A stretch of 64,000 bases of DNA from Molossus alvarezi (Eukaryota > Chordata > Mammalia > Chiroptera > Molossidae): NCBI GenBank assembly GCA_037176705.1, contig CM073886.1:18250501-18314500 (forward strand). The letters run 5' to 3'. The position numbers and the translations under genes are program-made. The first letter of the stretch is position 1, and every line of letters starts with the position of its first letter. Below the pieces are notes generated by a model that ran no database searches, was not told where the DNA came from, and was given only the letters and a program-made list of their open reading frames with translations. Shown here in pieces: positions 21,426 to 32,729 of this stretch.

Positions 21426-21869
21426 CTTTCATGGCTGAAGCTCTGTGGGGAGAAGGACTTCTGCTCCGGGGGCCAGGGGTAGAAGGTGACAGGCAGGGGC
21501 GGGTGGGCTTGGCGATGCCAGGTTTCCAAGAGAGGATGGGTCAGTGGGAAGACAGCCCAGGACCCCGCTCCCGCACAGGCTGTTAAGGTGAAGCCTCTGG
21601 TTGCCATACAGGGGAGGAGAGAGTCGCCTCTCATAATTAAGTTGAGCCCACAAAGCTGGGCTGGCTGGGTTTCCACTCCGAGGAGGGCTGCTGCTGCCAC
21701 GTACCACGGCTGGCCCTGCAATGGACACCGACTCCCTGATTTCAAGGACGGAAGGTGCCCAGGGTCGTGTCGGAGACCCTTGCTCTAGGCTTCCGACCAC
21801 CTTCTCCCAGGGCTCCGGCCCAGGAGCACAGACCCCTGTTTCCCATGTCCCACCATGGGCTGGATGAAC

Positions 21870-22055
21870 ACATAAACTTAGCCATCGTCACCCCTGGGAA
21901 CTCGGGAGAAATGTACATTCTGGGGCCCCACCAAGGACCCCCGAATCAGAAACTCTGGAAGTGGGGCCTGCAGCCTGTGAATGAACCGGTCTTCCAGGGG
22001 ATTCTGCCACAGGCCAAGGGGAACCATTGCTGTGGGGTCTCAATCTGGCTTGTCT
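21870..22055. mobile_element. MER5-like hAT element
   Basis: GTCACCCCTGGGAACTCGG, AATGTACATTCTGGGGCCCC, AATCAGAAACTCTGGAAGTG, GGGGCCTGCAGCCTGTGAAT: the recognisable internal order of MER5-type non-autonomous hAT-Charlie elements. Confidence 0.75.
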
Positions 22056-22600
22056 GATCGGTTCCCATGACGAGATTGAGGTGAGACATTTTGGTCAAGA
22101 ACGGGCTTCGGTGACCTGGGCGTCACTTAGCATATCACGTCTGCAGGTGCATGCTTTCTATTGTCCTGATGATTAGTGATGATGGATTTCATCACTTGTT
22201 AAGGTGATTCTCCAGACTTCTCCATGGTTAAGGCTTTTCCTTCTGTAAAGGACAAGAATGGCTACATGATTTACAAAACCCACTATAGAACAAGCGTGCG
22301 GCCCCTTGTTCACAAATGGTGATGAGATTCAAGAAAAGCAGCAGAGCATGAAGCTGAGCATGGGGTCCTTTTGAGCGTGAACCCCCATGCAGCTCTACAG
22401 ACTGAAGGCCATGAAGCTGGCCCTGCCACCCGGTGATGCTGGGACGGGGTCGATAGCCTGTTCCCTATCAATGGGTGGATTGTAGCCTCTGCAAGCGATC
22501 CTTGCTTGAACTAATTTTAACATTGGTAGTTACATAATGATGGTTTTCAAATTCTGTCATTCCTTCTATATTTATTAGCCAGCAATATTCTGTAAAGAAG
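22056..22600. other. Unassigned sequence
   Basis: No recognised element. GTCCTGATGATTAGTGATGA near 22162 is an L1-like phrase, but nothing around it supports an L1. Confidence 0.35.
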
Positions 22601-22607
22601 AACCCCC

Positions 22608-22637
22608 CACACACACACACACACTGCTTACACACAC
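22608..22637. repeat. (CA)n microsatellite, short
   Basis: ACACACACACACAC run followed by an interrupted ACACACCC. Confidence 0.85.
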
Positions 22638-22744
22638 CCAAGACTTTGAGAATCACTATGGACTCAGATTCTTTCTTATTATTTACTGTGTTATAATCGT
22701 TGCCATCATAATTCTTTTTGATGTTTTAATTGTCCCAAGTCTAG

Positions 22745-23020
22745 CTCTGGCCGGTTTGTTTCAGCAGTTAGAGTGTTGGCTTGCAGACCAAAGAGTTGCA
22801 GGTTCAATTCTGGTCAAGGGCACGTACCTTAGTTATAGTTTGGTCCCCAGCCCTGGTTGGGGTTATGCAGGAGGCAACCAATCGATGTGTCTCTCTCACA
22901 TCGATGTTTCTCTCTCCCTCTCTCTCTCCCTCTCTCCCTCTCTCTCCCCCTCCCTCCCTCCCACTCTATCTGAAGATAAATAGAAAAATATCCTTGGGTG
23001 AGAATTAAAAAAATAATAAT
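22745..23020 (+). mobile_element. VES SINE
   Basis: CTCTGGCCGGTTTGTTTCAG, GGTTCAATTCTGG, CTCTCACATCGATGTTTCTC, extended CT/CCCT tract, end ATATCCTTGGGTGAGAATTA and (AAT)n tail. Target duplication AATTGTCCCAAGTCTAG / AATTATCCCAAGTCTAG at 22728-22744 and 23021-23037 (16 of 17). Confidence 0.96.
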
Positions 23021-23089
23021 AATTATCCCAAGTCTAGACAATGGGAGCCCCTCAGTGATCATTTTGGCCTTATCTTATTCCATCTGGGT

Positions 23090-23185
23090 TTCTGCTCAGT
23101 CCAACAAACATTTATTAGCTACCTACTGGATGCTTGTCTCAGGGCTGGGACTCAGGGGTAAAGATGTGTCTAAGACAGGGTCCTA
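23090..23185 (-). mobile_element. L2 LINE 3'-end relic
   Basis: AACAAACATTTATTAGCTAC, CTACTGGATGCTTGTCTCAG: reverse complement of the L2 3' end. Confidence 0.65.
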
Positions 23186-23699
23186 CCTTTGAGGAAACTC
23201 CATGTAGTGAATACTCGCTGTCATGCAAAGAGCTGAGGTCTGAGGAGGCCTCGTTGCGTTGCTCGCTGGTTCCAAAGAAATAACCAGGAGTACAGACTGT
23301 GAAAGACATGCGTGCATTAAGACTGTGTGTGCACCGGGTGCACTGGTGGTCTCTGGGGCTGTGTAGAGACCAGAAAACAGAGCACACAGGGCCTGCAGGG
23401 GGATGTGCTCACGAGCTAGCTGTGTGAGATCCAGACACCAGCGATTTGCAATCTGGGACGTGCATCCAAGAACAGTTTCTTTCCGGCCGTTCCTTGACAG
23501 AGGAGATGGCCAGGCTCCCGAGGTCCCATAGTATGGGTACAGATGGCCTTCGTTATATTCCCACAGGGTGGGAGGGGACGTTGGAGCTTGGGAAGGGGCC
23601 CAAGTTCTCACATACCACACACCTGCCCTCCAAACTTCCAAGAGCCAGGAGAGAGGGGGTTGGGGTGCTGTGGGAACGATGCAGGAGGAGCATCCAACC

Positions 23700-23800
23700 G
23701 AAGCCAGATCCATTGTGATTAGGATCATCATCCTACAGAGCAGGGAGAGCAAGTGACTTACCCACAGCCCCCCAGGTAAAGCTGGGTGTTTAGCTCAAGT
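23700..23800 (-). mobile_element. MIR SINE fragment
   Basis: TCATCATCCTACAGAGCAGG, AGCAAGTGACTTACCCACAG, CCCAGGTAAAGCTGGGTGTT in reverse MIR order. Confidence 0.65.
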
Positions 23801-23829
23801 CGACTCATTTCAAGTGCAGCTCACTTCTC

Positions 23830-23925
23830 ATCAGTGTATGTCAAGGTGGAATGTAGCCACCCCTGCCTCAGGAACACCGGTGCCTCGCTCGGACCTACAG
23901 AATCTGCATCAGTGGAGGGGAGCAC
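23830..23925. mobile_element. MER5-like hAT relic
   Basis: AGTGTATGTCAAGGTGGAATG and ACCTACAGAATCTGCATCAG weakly follow MER5 internal order. Diverged. Confidence 0.35.
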
Positions 23926-24124
23926 GCTGAACTCTTGATCAAAAAAAATTAGGTGATAGATAGATAGATAAGGATTGGTGCACATAAAATAGTTTTTTGG
24001 TTATATTTAAGTTTTGAAGCCTGATATTAAATGAACCTCCTAGAAACCACCACATCTCTTAAGAAAGGGTCATTCCCACACCACTGAGTCCGCCTCCTGC
24101 TCCCACCCCCTGACTCATCTCCAT

Positions 24125-24277
24125 GGGTAACCACGTACCTGGATTTTTATTTTATCCTTCTCATTTTATAGACTTAGTACATATTTGTGTATCAAGGGAC
24201 ACAAGGAACATATTGTCAAGACTTGCTTGTTTTATAAAAAGTGGTATCTTTTGGTTTTTATTTCACCCCCTTCCCCC
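24125..24277 (-). mobile_element. Old LINE-1 relic, first part
   Basis: AT-rich antisense L1-like sequence continuing at 24351-24475 (ACATTTTATTTAGCCATTTT, CACAGATGGACGTTCAC), interrupted by a SINE fragment. Confidence 0.45.
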
Positions 24278-24350
24278 CCTTTTTTTGGTATGTGCCCCTA
24301 GCGGGAACCGAACCCGGGACACTCTGGTCTGCAGGCCAACGCTCTGACAT
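24278..24350 (-). mobile_element. Truncated VES SINE head
   Basis: Only the tRNA-like part is present: TAGCGGGAACCGAACCCGGG, CACTCTGGTCTGCAGGCC, AACGCTCTGAC. Body, CT tract and 3' end are missing; a C/T-rich run (24266-24287) replaces the tail. No duplication seen. Confidence 0.8.
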
Positions 24351-24514
24351 TGCTGATAAGTATCTGTGTTGCTCTGTGCAGCTGTAAACTATGTATCCCA
24401 TCGCCACGTAACATTCCGTGGTGTGACTCGTCCACATTTTATTTAGCCATTTTCCCACAGATGGACGTTCACTTTTTCCCTTCCATGGACAGCAGTCCTG
24501 TGAGAGTTTCTCTG

Positions 24515-24720
24515 GGGTAGGGCTTCCCCCACCAGCCTGACAATTAGAATCACCTGAAACTCTGGTTCAATGCAGAGGGTTGTCCCCCTCCGCCCCTGAG
24601 ATTTCTGCTTCGGTAGGTCGGCGCTGGGGACCAGGAGTCGCTGTTTGCTTTGGGTTTGTTTGATTTCCACCAGCACTCTAGATAGCATCATCATCAGGGA
24701 ATCTTTTTTCCTAAGGTGCC
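24515..24720. mobile_element. MER5-like hAT element
   Basis: TGACAATTAGAATCACCTGA, GAGATTTCTGCTTCGGTAGG and the preceding CTCTGGTTCAATGCAGAGG follow MER5 order. Confidence 0.6.
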
Positions 24721-25102
24721 GGAGTAGAATTCCCCTGTGCCAGTGACGGACTAAAAATGACACGCTCGAAGATCTGATTACAACTCAGCTGACAAAGAAA
24801 CGCACTTGTCTGAGCAACACACATTTTTAAATTAACCAGAATCGCAAATGAACGTATTAGGACATAGCAGATTCTTGGAACTTTTATACAATTCCAAAAA
24901 AAAAGAACATTCACTTTAATAAAAATAATATATGCATACAAAGGCAACAGTTATTTGACACTTCCTGCTTCCCATGTAATTTTAACATATTCAAATAGGC
25001 CTGATTAGTTTGATTTCCCCTTTTTGTAAAGAAAGACATTTTCTTTGGAATGTTTCAGGGACCTTTTTAGAGAAAAGCATGCAAGATTCAGCCTCATATT
25101 TC

Positions 25103-25368
25103 CCTCCCTCCTTCCAACCTCCCTCCCTCCCTTTCTTCCCCCCCGAGGATATTTTTCTCTTTATCTTTAGATAGAGTGGGAGGGAGAGAGAGGGAGAGAA
25201 AGGGAGAGAGAGAGAAACATCCATGTGAGAGGGACACTTCTAATGGCGACCCCAACCAGGGCTGGGGACAAACCGCAACCGATGAACGTGCCCTTGGCTG
25301 TAATCGAACCTGCGACTCATTGGTCTGAGGGCCGCTGCTCCAGCTGCTGAGCCAAACCGGTCAGGGCC
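25103..25368 (-). mobile_element. VES SINE with expanded pyrimidine tail
   Basis: CCCCGAGGATATTTTTCTCT, AGATAGAGTGGGAGGGAGAG, AACATCCATGTGAGAGGGAC, AATCGAACCTGCGACTCATT, GAGCCAAACCGGTCAGGGCC. Short duplication CATATTTC at 25095-25102 and 25369-25376. The tail side carries an unusual CCCTCCCTCCTTCC expansion instead of T-rich sequence. Confidence 0.93.
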
Positions 25369-25439
25369 CATATTTCTTATACATATAGCACTGGCCGGGG
25401 GTCCTGAAGAGGGGCCGGGCTGGTTTTGGGGAGAAACAG

Positions 25440-25560
25440 CAGCATCTCTCAACCTGGTTGCATGGTCAAATCTTCTGGGCCCTCTGAAACACTGAAATGA
25501 CCTCCGACCTGGCAGCTGCCCTGCAGATGCGGGTTTAATTGGTCAGGGGCTAGATGTGTA
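25440..25560. mobile_element. MER5-like hAT relic
   Basis: GCATCTCTCAACCTGGTTGC, CAAATCTTCTGGGCCCTCTG, CTGCAGATGCGGGTTTAATT, partial MER5-type order. Confidence 0.45.
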
Positions 25561-26339
25561 ATACACATTCCGTAGGTGACCGGAAGGCGCAGTAACCAAG
25601 CACCATGGGATGCTGTCTTACCTGAGGGGTGATTGCACGCCCAAGGGGACTCGCCAGATGACACGCAGGATGCCCTGTAAGAGCCGGATTTCAGACAGCA
25701 GCTCTTCAGTATGTGTCCTGAAGATGTCACCTGCACACTTATATTGAAAACGCTCTGTGGTTGGTCTGGAACTTAAATTTAACGGCACTGACTCTTTATA
25801 TTTACCACATCTGGTAACCATGCTCCGGGGGATGATTGGAAATGTCTGGAAACACCTTTCCTTGACACAAGGTGGGCGGCGAGCGCACTGGCCTCAGGGG
25901 GCAGAGGCCGGGAGGGTGTCTGTATCCTGCCGCAGGGGACAGGGTGTCACCCAGCTCAGGTGCCGGTCGCACGGAAACCCTGCCTGGTGTAAACACCTCG
26001 GTTTTGATGACCTCTGTTTGAGAAACACTTTACACACCTGGCTGGCCACGGTATAGTGGGGGGAAGGGGTTTTCTGGGTTTGAGACAGACAAGACCCCCA
26101 CTCTTTCGTGCTGAACGGACATCAGGAAAGATGCGGAGGACTCTCTCTGGTGGGCTGTTGTCTGGTCTAACTCTGGCCAGGTGGGGGCAGGGCCCCTCCC
26201 TCCACAATGCTGCTGGACAGGCTGGGAGAGAAGCATCTAACCAGCATCTAACCAGCAGAAAAAGATCTCGGGGAAGGTACGAAACAGGGAGATTTTTCAT
26301 CCTAATTTCATAGATGCTCACTGTGCCCTTGGGTGGCAT
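25561..26339. other. Unassigned sequence
   Basis: No recognised element or gene. A perfect small tandem AGCATCTAACC (twice at 26231-26253) is present. Confidence 0.4.
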
Positions 26340-26480
26340 CTCGGGTCTTCCATTATTAAAGCCGTTCTTAATTAAACTGGTTTATGACCTTCGAAGAGGC
26401 CAGGCCAGAAAGGGCATTTTTTTGCGGCTGTAAGCAGAGTTTTTCAGCTCTGAGAAGCCTAACGAGGACTCATAAGTTAG
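26340..26480. promoter_or_regulatory. Possible conserved non-coding island
   Basis: Repeat-free: CCATTATTAAAGCCGTTCTT, AATTAAACTGGTTTATGACC, TCATAAGTTAGCAGAGC. Enhancer-like texture, inference only. Confidence 0.22.
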
Positions 26481-26884
26481 CAGAGCAGCAGTCATGCCCC
26501 TAACTCTCAGCAAGGCCCTGATTGGGGGGCGGGGGGGTCACGCGCTGTGATTTCACCTTCGCAGCCAGGACCTCGGCCAACTTGCAGAGGCCAAGTTTAA
26601 AATGCTTCCTTCATTCACCTCCTGCAGCCTCTTCGCTACTTAGCCTAGATTTGCAGAAAGCTGTGGAGGAAGAGGGCATTCCCAAATGGAATGTGGGGTA
26701 GGGGGGCTCCCTACCTTGACAATGTAGGGAGGATCCTGATGTCAGTGGTGTCTTGATGAAACAGCAACCTGAGGACACCAGTCTTTCTCTGATGCCTGAG
26801 ACCTAACTGTTCTCTCAGACATTTTTATCCTGGAAACCAGCGAGGAAACAAGAAACAGCCTTTGAGAATAATCATAATGATAAA

Positions 26885-26950
26885 AGTATCAACAGCTGAA
26901 GTTTAGTGAACACCTGTCATAGAGTAAACACTACTGGAATACATGTATAA
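26885..26950 (-). mobile_element. MIR SINE fragment
   Basis: GCTGAAGTTTAGTGAACACC, CATAGAGTAAACACTACTGG, reverse MIR 3' part. Confidence 0.5.
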
Positions 26951-26954
26951 GTCA

Positions 26955-27415
26955 CTCTGATAGTTAATTTTAGGTGTCAGCTTGACTGGGCCTGGACATT
27001 TGGCCACACATAATTCTGGCTGTGTGTGTCAGGGGGTGTGTTCTTGAACAAGATTAACATTTGCATTGGTGGACTGCGATAAGCAGATTGCGCTCCCTAA
27101 TGTGGGTGGGCCTCGTCCAATCAGTTGAAGGACCGAATTGAACAAACAGGCTGAGTAAGAGGAAACTCTTCCTACTTGGCTGGTTGAGCTGGAACATCAG
27201 ACTTTTGCTGCCTTTGGATTTGAACTGAAAAATTGATTCCTCTTGGGTCTTGAGCCTGTGGCTTGTAGATTGAAATGCACACCATGGACCCACCCTTAAG
27301 GCCTCATCTAACCCTCATTATATACTAAGGGCCCCTTATCAAGACACTATTACAAGGAGGGTTAGGGCTTCAAAACATACAGTGGGGGGCGGGGGCACAA
27401 ATCTTAAGTCCATAA
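26955..27415 (+). mobile_element. Old interspersed repeat (family not assigned)
   Basis: TAATTTTAGGTGTCAGCTTG, ACTGGGCCTGGACATTTGG, AACAAGATTAACATTTGCAT, GGTGGACTGCGATAAGCAGA, ATGTGGGTGGGCCTCGTCCA, ATCAGTTGAAGGACCGAATT. This is a well-known abundant mammalian repeat pattern, but I cannot name the family with confidence. Confidence 0.7.
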
Positions 27416-27799
27416 TAATTCCTCTCTCCATTTATTTGGCAGGCATCCTTGTTCAGATATGATATGATAGCAGAGATGTTTCCCAAGGAAATAGTCTTTA
27501 TTTTGGGAATAGCTGATAAGAAAACAGTAACATTTTCCAAAAGTCCAAGACAGAGGTTTTTTATTTAAACTTATGATGTGTGTGTGTGTGTGTGTGGCAG
27601 TAAACCTAAAGTAAAAACACAATTGTGGTTGAATTGAGCTTTAAGGATGTGTAAAAAATAGCAAACTTCGCTCAAAAACAGAAAGACAAAGACACATGTA
27701 GATCCTAAAGATAATAGGGACTTCCTCTCCTCGACTCTCTCTGGCTCCATCAGGCCATCGACATGTGCTTTAGAATGAGAAGGATCCGGGCTTTGGTTT
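27416..27799. other. Unassigned sequence with a (TG)n run
   Basis: Contains a TG microsatellite at about 27571-27596; otherwise no recognised feature. Confidence 0.5.
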
Positions 27800-27910
27800 A
27801 CTAAGCCCTTTTATCAATATTGTTTCACTTAATTCTTACCACAACTCATATATATATATTTTTTTCAGTAAACACATTGATACTGAGTGGAAGAATGTGA
27901 CTTAAATCTA
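27800..27910 (-). mobile_element. MIR SINE fragment
   Basis: TAAGCCCTTTTATCAATATT, TTCACTTAATTCTTACCACA, AACACATTGATACTGAGTGG: reverse MIR with a TA-rich interruption. Confidence 0.5.
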
Positions 27911-28259
27911 TTGGTTTCATATTACTACCAGCCCTCTGCCTCTCCCATGTGCCATTGTTCTTTCTCCACCGTGAAATAATCACATCCAACCCTAGCAAAT
28001 ACAATGCTATGACAATGTCATCTTCAAACGTAGTCCTCGACTGTAGCTGTAACTACACTGGCAATTAAACGATTTGCATTCCCACCCCACCCCCTTTTTT
28101 TCCGTCTTGCTGCTTTTAGTGTTAGTCAGATTCATGACTTCCATAGTCCTAGCTCAGTTTCTTCTAGCTCCTCATAAGGGTTTGGGGAGTTTAGAAGTGG
28201 CCTGGTTTCCCTGAAAGAGTTTTCAGCCTCACAGAGCTCCAGCCCCGTCCTGTCCTGCC

Positions 28260-28460
28260 ACTGTTTATCAACCCCAGGGTGTTGAAAAGCCAAACATCCG
28301 TTTGATTTAATCAGATGCTTTTATGCAGAAATGAAGCCAAGAGCCTCTTCTTCCCAACAGCACAGCATTTCCTGGAACATGAAGATCAATGGCGTTGATA
28401 GACTGTTGATAAAGTGTTGCCCATAAGCCCATTAAACAGGATGTGAAACTGGATTTGTGG
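28260..28460. promoter_or_regulatory. Possible conserved non-coding island
   Basis: Repeat-free: GTTTGATTTAATCAGATGCT, GATCAATGGCGTTGATAGAC, CATTAAACAGGATGTGAAAC. Low-confidence inference of regulatory DNA. Confidence 0.25.
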
Positions 28461-28734
28461 TCAAAGGCCCCATCCCGGGGTGGCCAGAAGCCAGGAGGTG
28501 CCGAGGAAGCCACTTTCTCTGTGCTTCCCCCATTCACAGCCCACGGTGGTCCTGAAGGGGCCAAGGATGCTTGAGAAAGCATTTTCCAAGAAGCTCTTCT
28601 GATTTCCCCGAAACTTCTGGAAAAAAGTGGTTATCCTATTCTTAGTCATGCCCTTGCCCCAAGAATGCCGTGCCTTCACTTTGGGCTCATCACATTCTAC
28701 TTTATTTAGCATCACTTAATACAACTTGTCCAAA

Positions 28735-28915
28735 GAGCATGCTGAGCATTTTACGCCAGGCATTGCATTGATTTAATCATTAGATAGGATACCAAGAATC
28801 CATTAGATTGGTACTGTTTATTATTCTACATTTAACCCTGGTTGAAACTAAGGTTCTTGCTTTCGTGTCCAAAGTTCCTGAGTGGCAGAGCCAGAGTAAA
28901 CTCAGGTGGCAGTAC
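28735..28915 (-). mobile_element. MIR SINE fragment
   Basis: ATGCTGAGCATTTTACGCCA, TTGATTTAATCATTAGATAG, CCTGAGTGGCAGAGCCAGAG: reverse MIR order. Confidence 0.7.
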
Positions 28916-29059
28916 ACAGATCCTTAATTCCTACCTCAGACTGTGTTTGCTTGGCCGGTGAGATTGCTCCTCGTTCTCGGACCCCCTCTAGTATGTAGAC
29001 GTATGCATCTACCACGTAGCACTGGTTACTTCTAGCACAAACTTCAAATAACTGAAATG

Positions 29060-29410
29060 AAGTCAATATTTATTTTTCTCTGATGCAAAAGAGGTCCAGA
29101 AGCAGACAGTCCTGGTTAGTGTGGTGACCCCCTGAATGTATTGGGGGTCTAGCTTTCAGCTTCAAAATCTCTTGTGTGTGGTTCTTGTCCTCATGGTGCA
29201 AAACAGCCTCTGGAAATCCACCCGTCACTTCTATGTTCCAGGTAGTAAGAGGAATGAAAGGATAGAGAAGGATCCCCTCCTTCTTTAAGAAGACTTCACA
29301 GAGGTCTCACATCACAGTTCCACTATATTTCATTGGCCAAATGTAGTCACACCCACTCTTTACCACTACGTCTTTGTCAAGGGCCCCTATCCCATCAAGG
29401 AGGAGCTATT
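29060..29410 (+). mobile_element. Old interspersed repeat (family not assigned)
   Basis: CTCATGGTGCAAAACAGCCT, CTATGTTCCAGGTAGTAAGA, TATATTTCATTGGCCAAATG, TAGTCACACCCACTCTTTAC form a familiar mammalian repeat order. Family not determined. Confidence 0.5.
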
Positions 29411-29429
29411 GTAGGTAGCTGGTGCCAGT

Positions 29430-29770
29430 CTCTTTCTGTTCTAATATTTATCTTGCACTGCTGCTAGGACAGTTTCTTAGAAAAATGCTTTGTCATTCCA
29501 GTCCCCTGAGCCAAAGCCTTCCATGGATCCTCTTTATCTACAAGATTAAGTCTAAATGTCATTTTCTGCCCCAAATAGCTACTCACTTTCTCTTTATGTG
29601 GCACCTGAATCCCTACATCCTTTCTTCTGTTTACATCATTTTCTGTGATTAGCATGTCTTGATCCACTGGTCTAAAGCCCATGCTTCCTTTAATACACTT
29701 CTCAAATCCCACATACTTCATTCATTCGTCCATTCGTTCACTCATTTGTCACTATGTATAAAGCACTTGA
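29430..29770 (+). mobile_element. L2 LINE relic
   Basis: CATTCCAGTCCCCTGAGCC, ATTTTCTGCCCCAAATAGCT, ATACACTTCTCAAATCCCAC, then a TTCATTCATTCGTCC-type end. Fits decayed L2 ORF/3' region. Confidence 0.5.
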
Positions 29771-30159
29771 AACAGTGGCTAATAGAGAATGGAAGGTCAC
29801 TACTATCATTAACAGTGATTGCAAGTGGCAATATGACAAGTTTCAGGACTCCCAGATTAGGAATTGTATCATTTCTTTCTCAGTAATCCAGACTCTAAAA
29901 TAGGAGTGAGGGATTTCAGAGATAATGGAATGGTGAGTATGTTCCCTTGAGAGAAAGAAATTCCTTTACATTATAAAGCTTATCTTTGGGACTCCACTCA
30001 GATATCCAAGCTCGGTTTGGTCTTCTATTGCTTGGGAGGTAATTGCCTCCACCCTAGTTCTCAATTTAGAAGGTGTTAATGAGAGAAAATGACATTTTGC
30101 TCATTCACAATTGCACTGTGCTGGGCATCGCAATATGAGTTCACACTTGACAATATATA

Positions 30160-30410
30160 TATATTTTTAATTTGCTCTATTTTACTTATGTTCAATATAT
30201 GAGAAAATGCACACATTGTACATTGAGCTACAGCTCAATAAATTTTCACAAGTGAACACACCCATGAAACTCCTACCAGATCAGGAAATAGAGCACAATC
30301 AGCCCCCCTAGAAGCCCAGCTCAGGCATCCACTTAACCATGGCTATCTCCTCTCCGAAGGTAGGCAGAGTTTTGACTCAGATCACTCAGGATTCATCGTC
30401 TCCAGTCTAA
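30160..30410. mobile_element. Old LINE-1-like relic
   Basis: AATATATGAGAAAATGCACA, CAATAAATTTTCACAAGTGA, ACACACCCATGAAACTCCTA resembles L1M-type 3' sequence. Orientation not certain. Confidence 0.4.
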
Positions 30411-30449
30411 TATTGGTTGAAATGACTTGGCGAATTGTTTCTTGCACTG

Positions 30450-30675
30450 AACCAGGAGTCAACAAAGGACAGCCCTTATCCGAATCCAGCAGTCCTGTTT
30501 TTGTGAATTAGGTGTGATGGGAACACAGCCATACCTACTCATTTCTGTATTGTCAACAGTGTTATGCTAAAACAGCAGAACTGAGTCGTTGTGTCAGTGG
30601 CCGTCTGGCCCACAAAGCCAGAAATATTTACCATTTGGCCCTTTGCACAAAACGTTTGCCAGCCCCTGCCCTCAA
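30450..30675 (-). mobile_element. Non-autonomous hAT relic (GGGGTTGGCAAAC family)
   Basis: Reverse copy: TCCTGTTTTTGTGAATTAGG, GTGATGGGAACACAGCCATA, AAGCCAGAAATATTTACCAT, TTTGGCCCTTTGCACAAAAC, GTTTGCCAGCCCCTG. The same family occurs in + orientation at 48870. Confidence 0.75.
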
Positions 30676-30999
30676 CCAGAGGTCTTAAAGTTGCTTTGAT
30701 TTACTAACTCATAAAAGTGAGCATACCGCGATCTATGAATATTTCTATATAAAATCTATACATTGTATAAAACTGATTTGGCTCTTCAGTCTTTTTAATA
30801 GGACCCTGGTAGTCTTTGATGGACTTCTTGCTGATGGGACAAGATGTTTCAGGCTCATTATAAGTATATATTTCTTAACCCACTATTGGAATCAGCAATT
30901 TCCAAGAAACCCTTATTGCTCTTAGTGAGGAATAGTATTGCAAGACCATAATCTAAGTGCTGGGAATGGTTATTCATTGTTTCTAGGTCTTTACAGTGG

Positions 31000-32452
31000 A
31001 TAGAGCCAGAAACACACAACATTTAAAGTTGAAAGGATAAACCACCTCATAGATTCATTCATACTGATACTTCCAATTCAAATTCTCTACTACTGGGGTT
31101 TTAAATAATCTCCTCTCTATTACACCTGTCTTCCCTTTCTTCCACACCAAGAATCCTGGTCATGAAGAACCCAATATTCTATCCATTTACTTTGTCCCAC
31201 AATATATACATTGCAGTCTTGGGATCAAAACACTATTAATACTACTATTAATTTTGATATCTGAAAACAGGGTTTTAAAAGTTTTCTTGCATACTTTCTC
31301 CCCATTGTCCCCCTTCTTCATGGTTCTGCTATATCTTCACTATCAGATCATGTCGTGTTAGGTATATGACAAGGTTGCCCTTTGAACCCTCATTTAGTCT
31401 TAGTTCTACAAATTACTGTGTAATTAATGCTCACCCCCAGTCTTTACATCAGTATGTGCCTGGTGGTTTTGATGATCTGATTCCTTTGGGAGGATTAGAG
31501 TGTGTTCCCTGAGTTATTGCATGTTGCTTGCAGTCCACCTGTGCCCGTTCTGCGTGATGGTCTCCCGTGTTGGACATGCAGCACTTGGCCTGCATTCTCT
31601 TTTTTTCAGTATCTTAAATATTATTACCCCATTTCTTCTGATCTAAAGTGATTTCATCAAACTGTGTGTAAATAATCTAATTTTCTTTCCCTTATAAATC
31701 ATGTGTTCTTTCTGCATAGACACCTAGAGGATTATTTCTCTTTTACTTTAAAGTCTAGTGATTTTATGAAAATATTTCTTGGTATTAGCTATCTAGACGG
31801 TGTTTTCATGTACATCATTTACTCTTTTCATGTGTGACTTTATATTTTTTCATTTTAAGAAGATTTTCTTGAAATAGAATTTTTAATATTTGTTCTTTTC
31901 TTTCGAGCATTTTTTGTTCTCCAGGTCTCTATTATCTATATTTTGGGTCTTCCTTGCCTATCTTTAACTTCTGTCATTTTTTCTTGAATCCTCTTAATCT
32001 TTTTATCTCTTTATTTCTCTTTTTAGCAGCTTTATTTACATGCCATAAAATTCACGCATTGTGAGTGTACTATTTATGTTTTTCTTTTTTTCTCTATTTC
32101 TCCCAAGGCATTATTTTTATGTTTATTTGTCAATATGTTTTTTTCTAGCTTATTCTTCATTACCTAAAATAAATTTTCCTTTTATTTATAATTCTTGAAT
32201 TCTGGCACATCATTTCTAAAGTTTTCTCATGTTGATTTATGTTGTTCTTCCCATATTTTTTATCACTTTCGTAATGCCTTTGGGCATGTTTTGAAATGGA
32301 ATGTCACAATGTTGATCTTATTTTTGACAATATCTATCTTGAATGCCTTTGTTACCTTTAAGGATTGTATTCTCCTTAACTTGCCTTTTTTTTTTCTTTC
32401 TTTTAATAAATTTGTATGTGCTATGACTATGATTCTTTTCTGTTGCTCTTTT
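31000..32452. other. AT-rich unassigned sequence
   Basis: T-rich DNA on +. ACATGCCATAAAATTCACGC near 32039 is an L1ME-like phrase, so part may be decayed antisense L1, but no continuous match is visible. Confidence 0.4.
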
Positions 32453-32728
32453 TGTTGTTGTTGTTGTTTTTTGTTAATCCTCACTCAAAGATATTTTTTG
32501 AGAGTGGACAGAAGGGAGGGAGGGAGGGAGGGAGGAAGAGATAGAGGAGAGGGAAAGAGAAACATCGATGTGAGAGAGACAAATCAATCGGTTGCCTCCT
32601 GCACAACCCCCACCAGAGCCAGGGATCAAACCTGAAACCCAGGTGTGTGCCCTCGACCAGGAATCAAACCCAAGACCCTTCAGTGCCTGGGCCAATGCTC
32701 CATCCATGGAGCCACACTGGCCAGGGCT
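32453..32728 (-). mobile_element. VES SINE
   Basis: GTTAATCCTCACTCAAAGAT, GGGAGGGAGGGAGGGAGG, AAACATCGATGTGAGAGAGA, AGGAATCAAACCCAAGACC, GAGCCACACTGGCCAGGGC. The head contains a second GATCAAACCTGAAACCC, suggesting a small internal duplication of the B-box part. Imperfect duplication around TGTTGCTCTTTTT / TATTGCTTCTTTT. Confidence 0.93.
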
Positions 32729-32729
32729 A

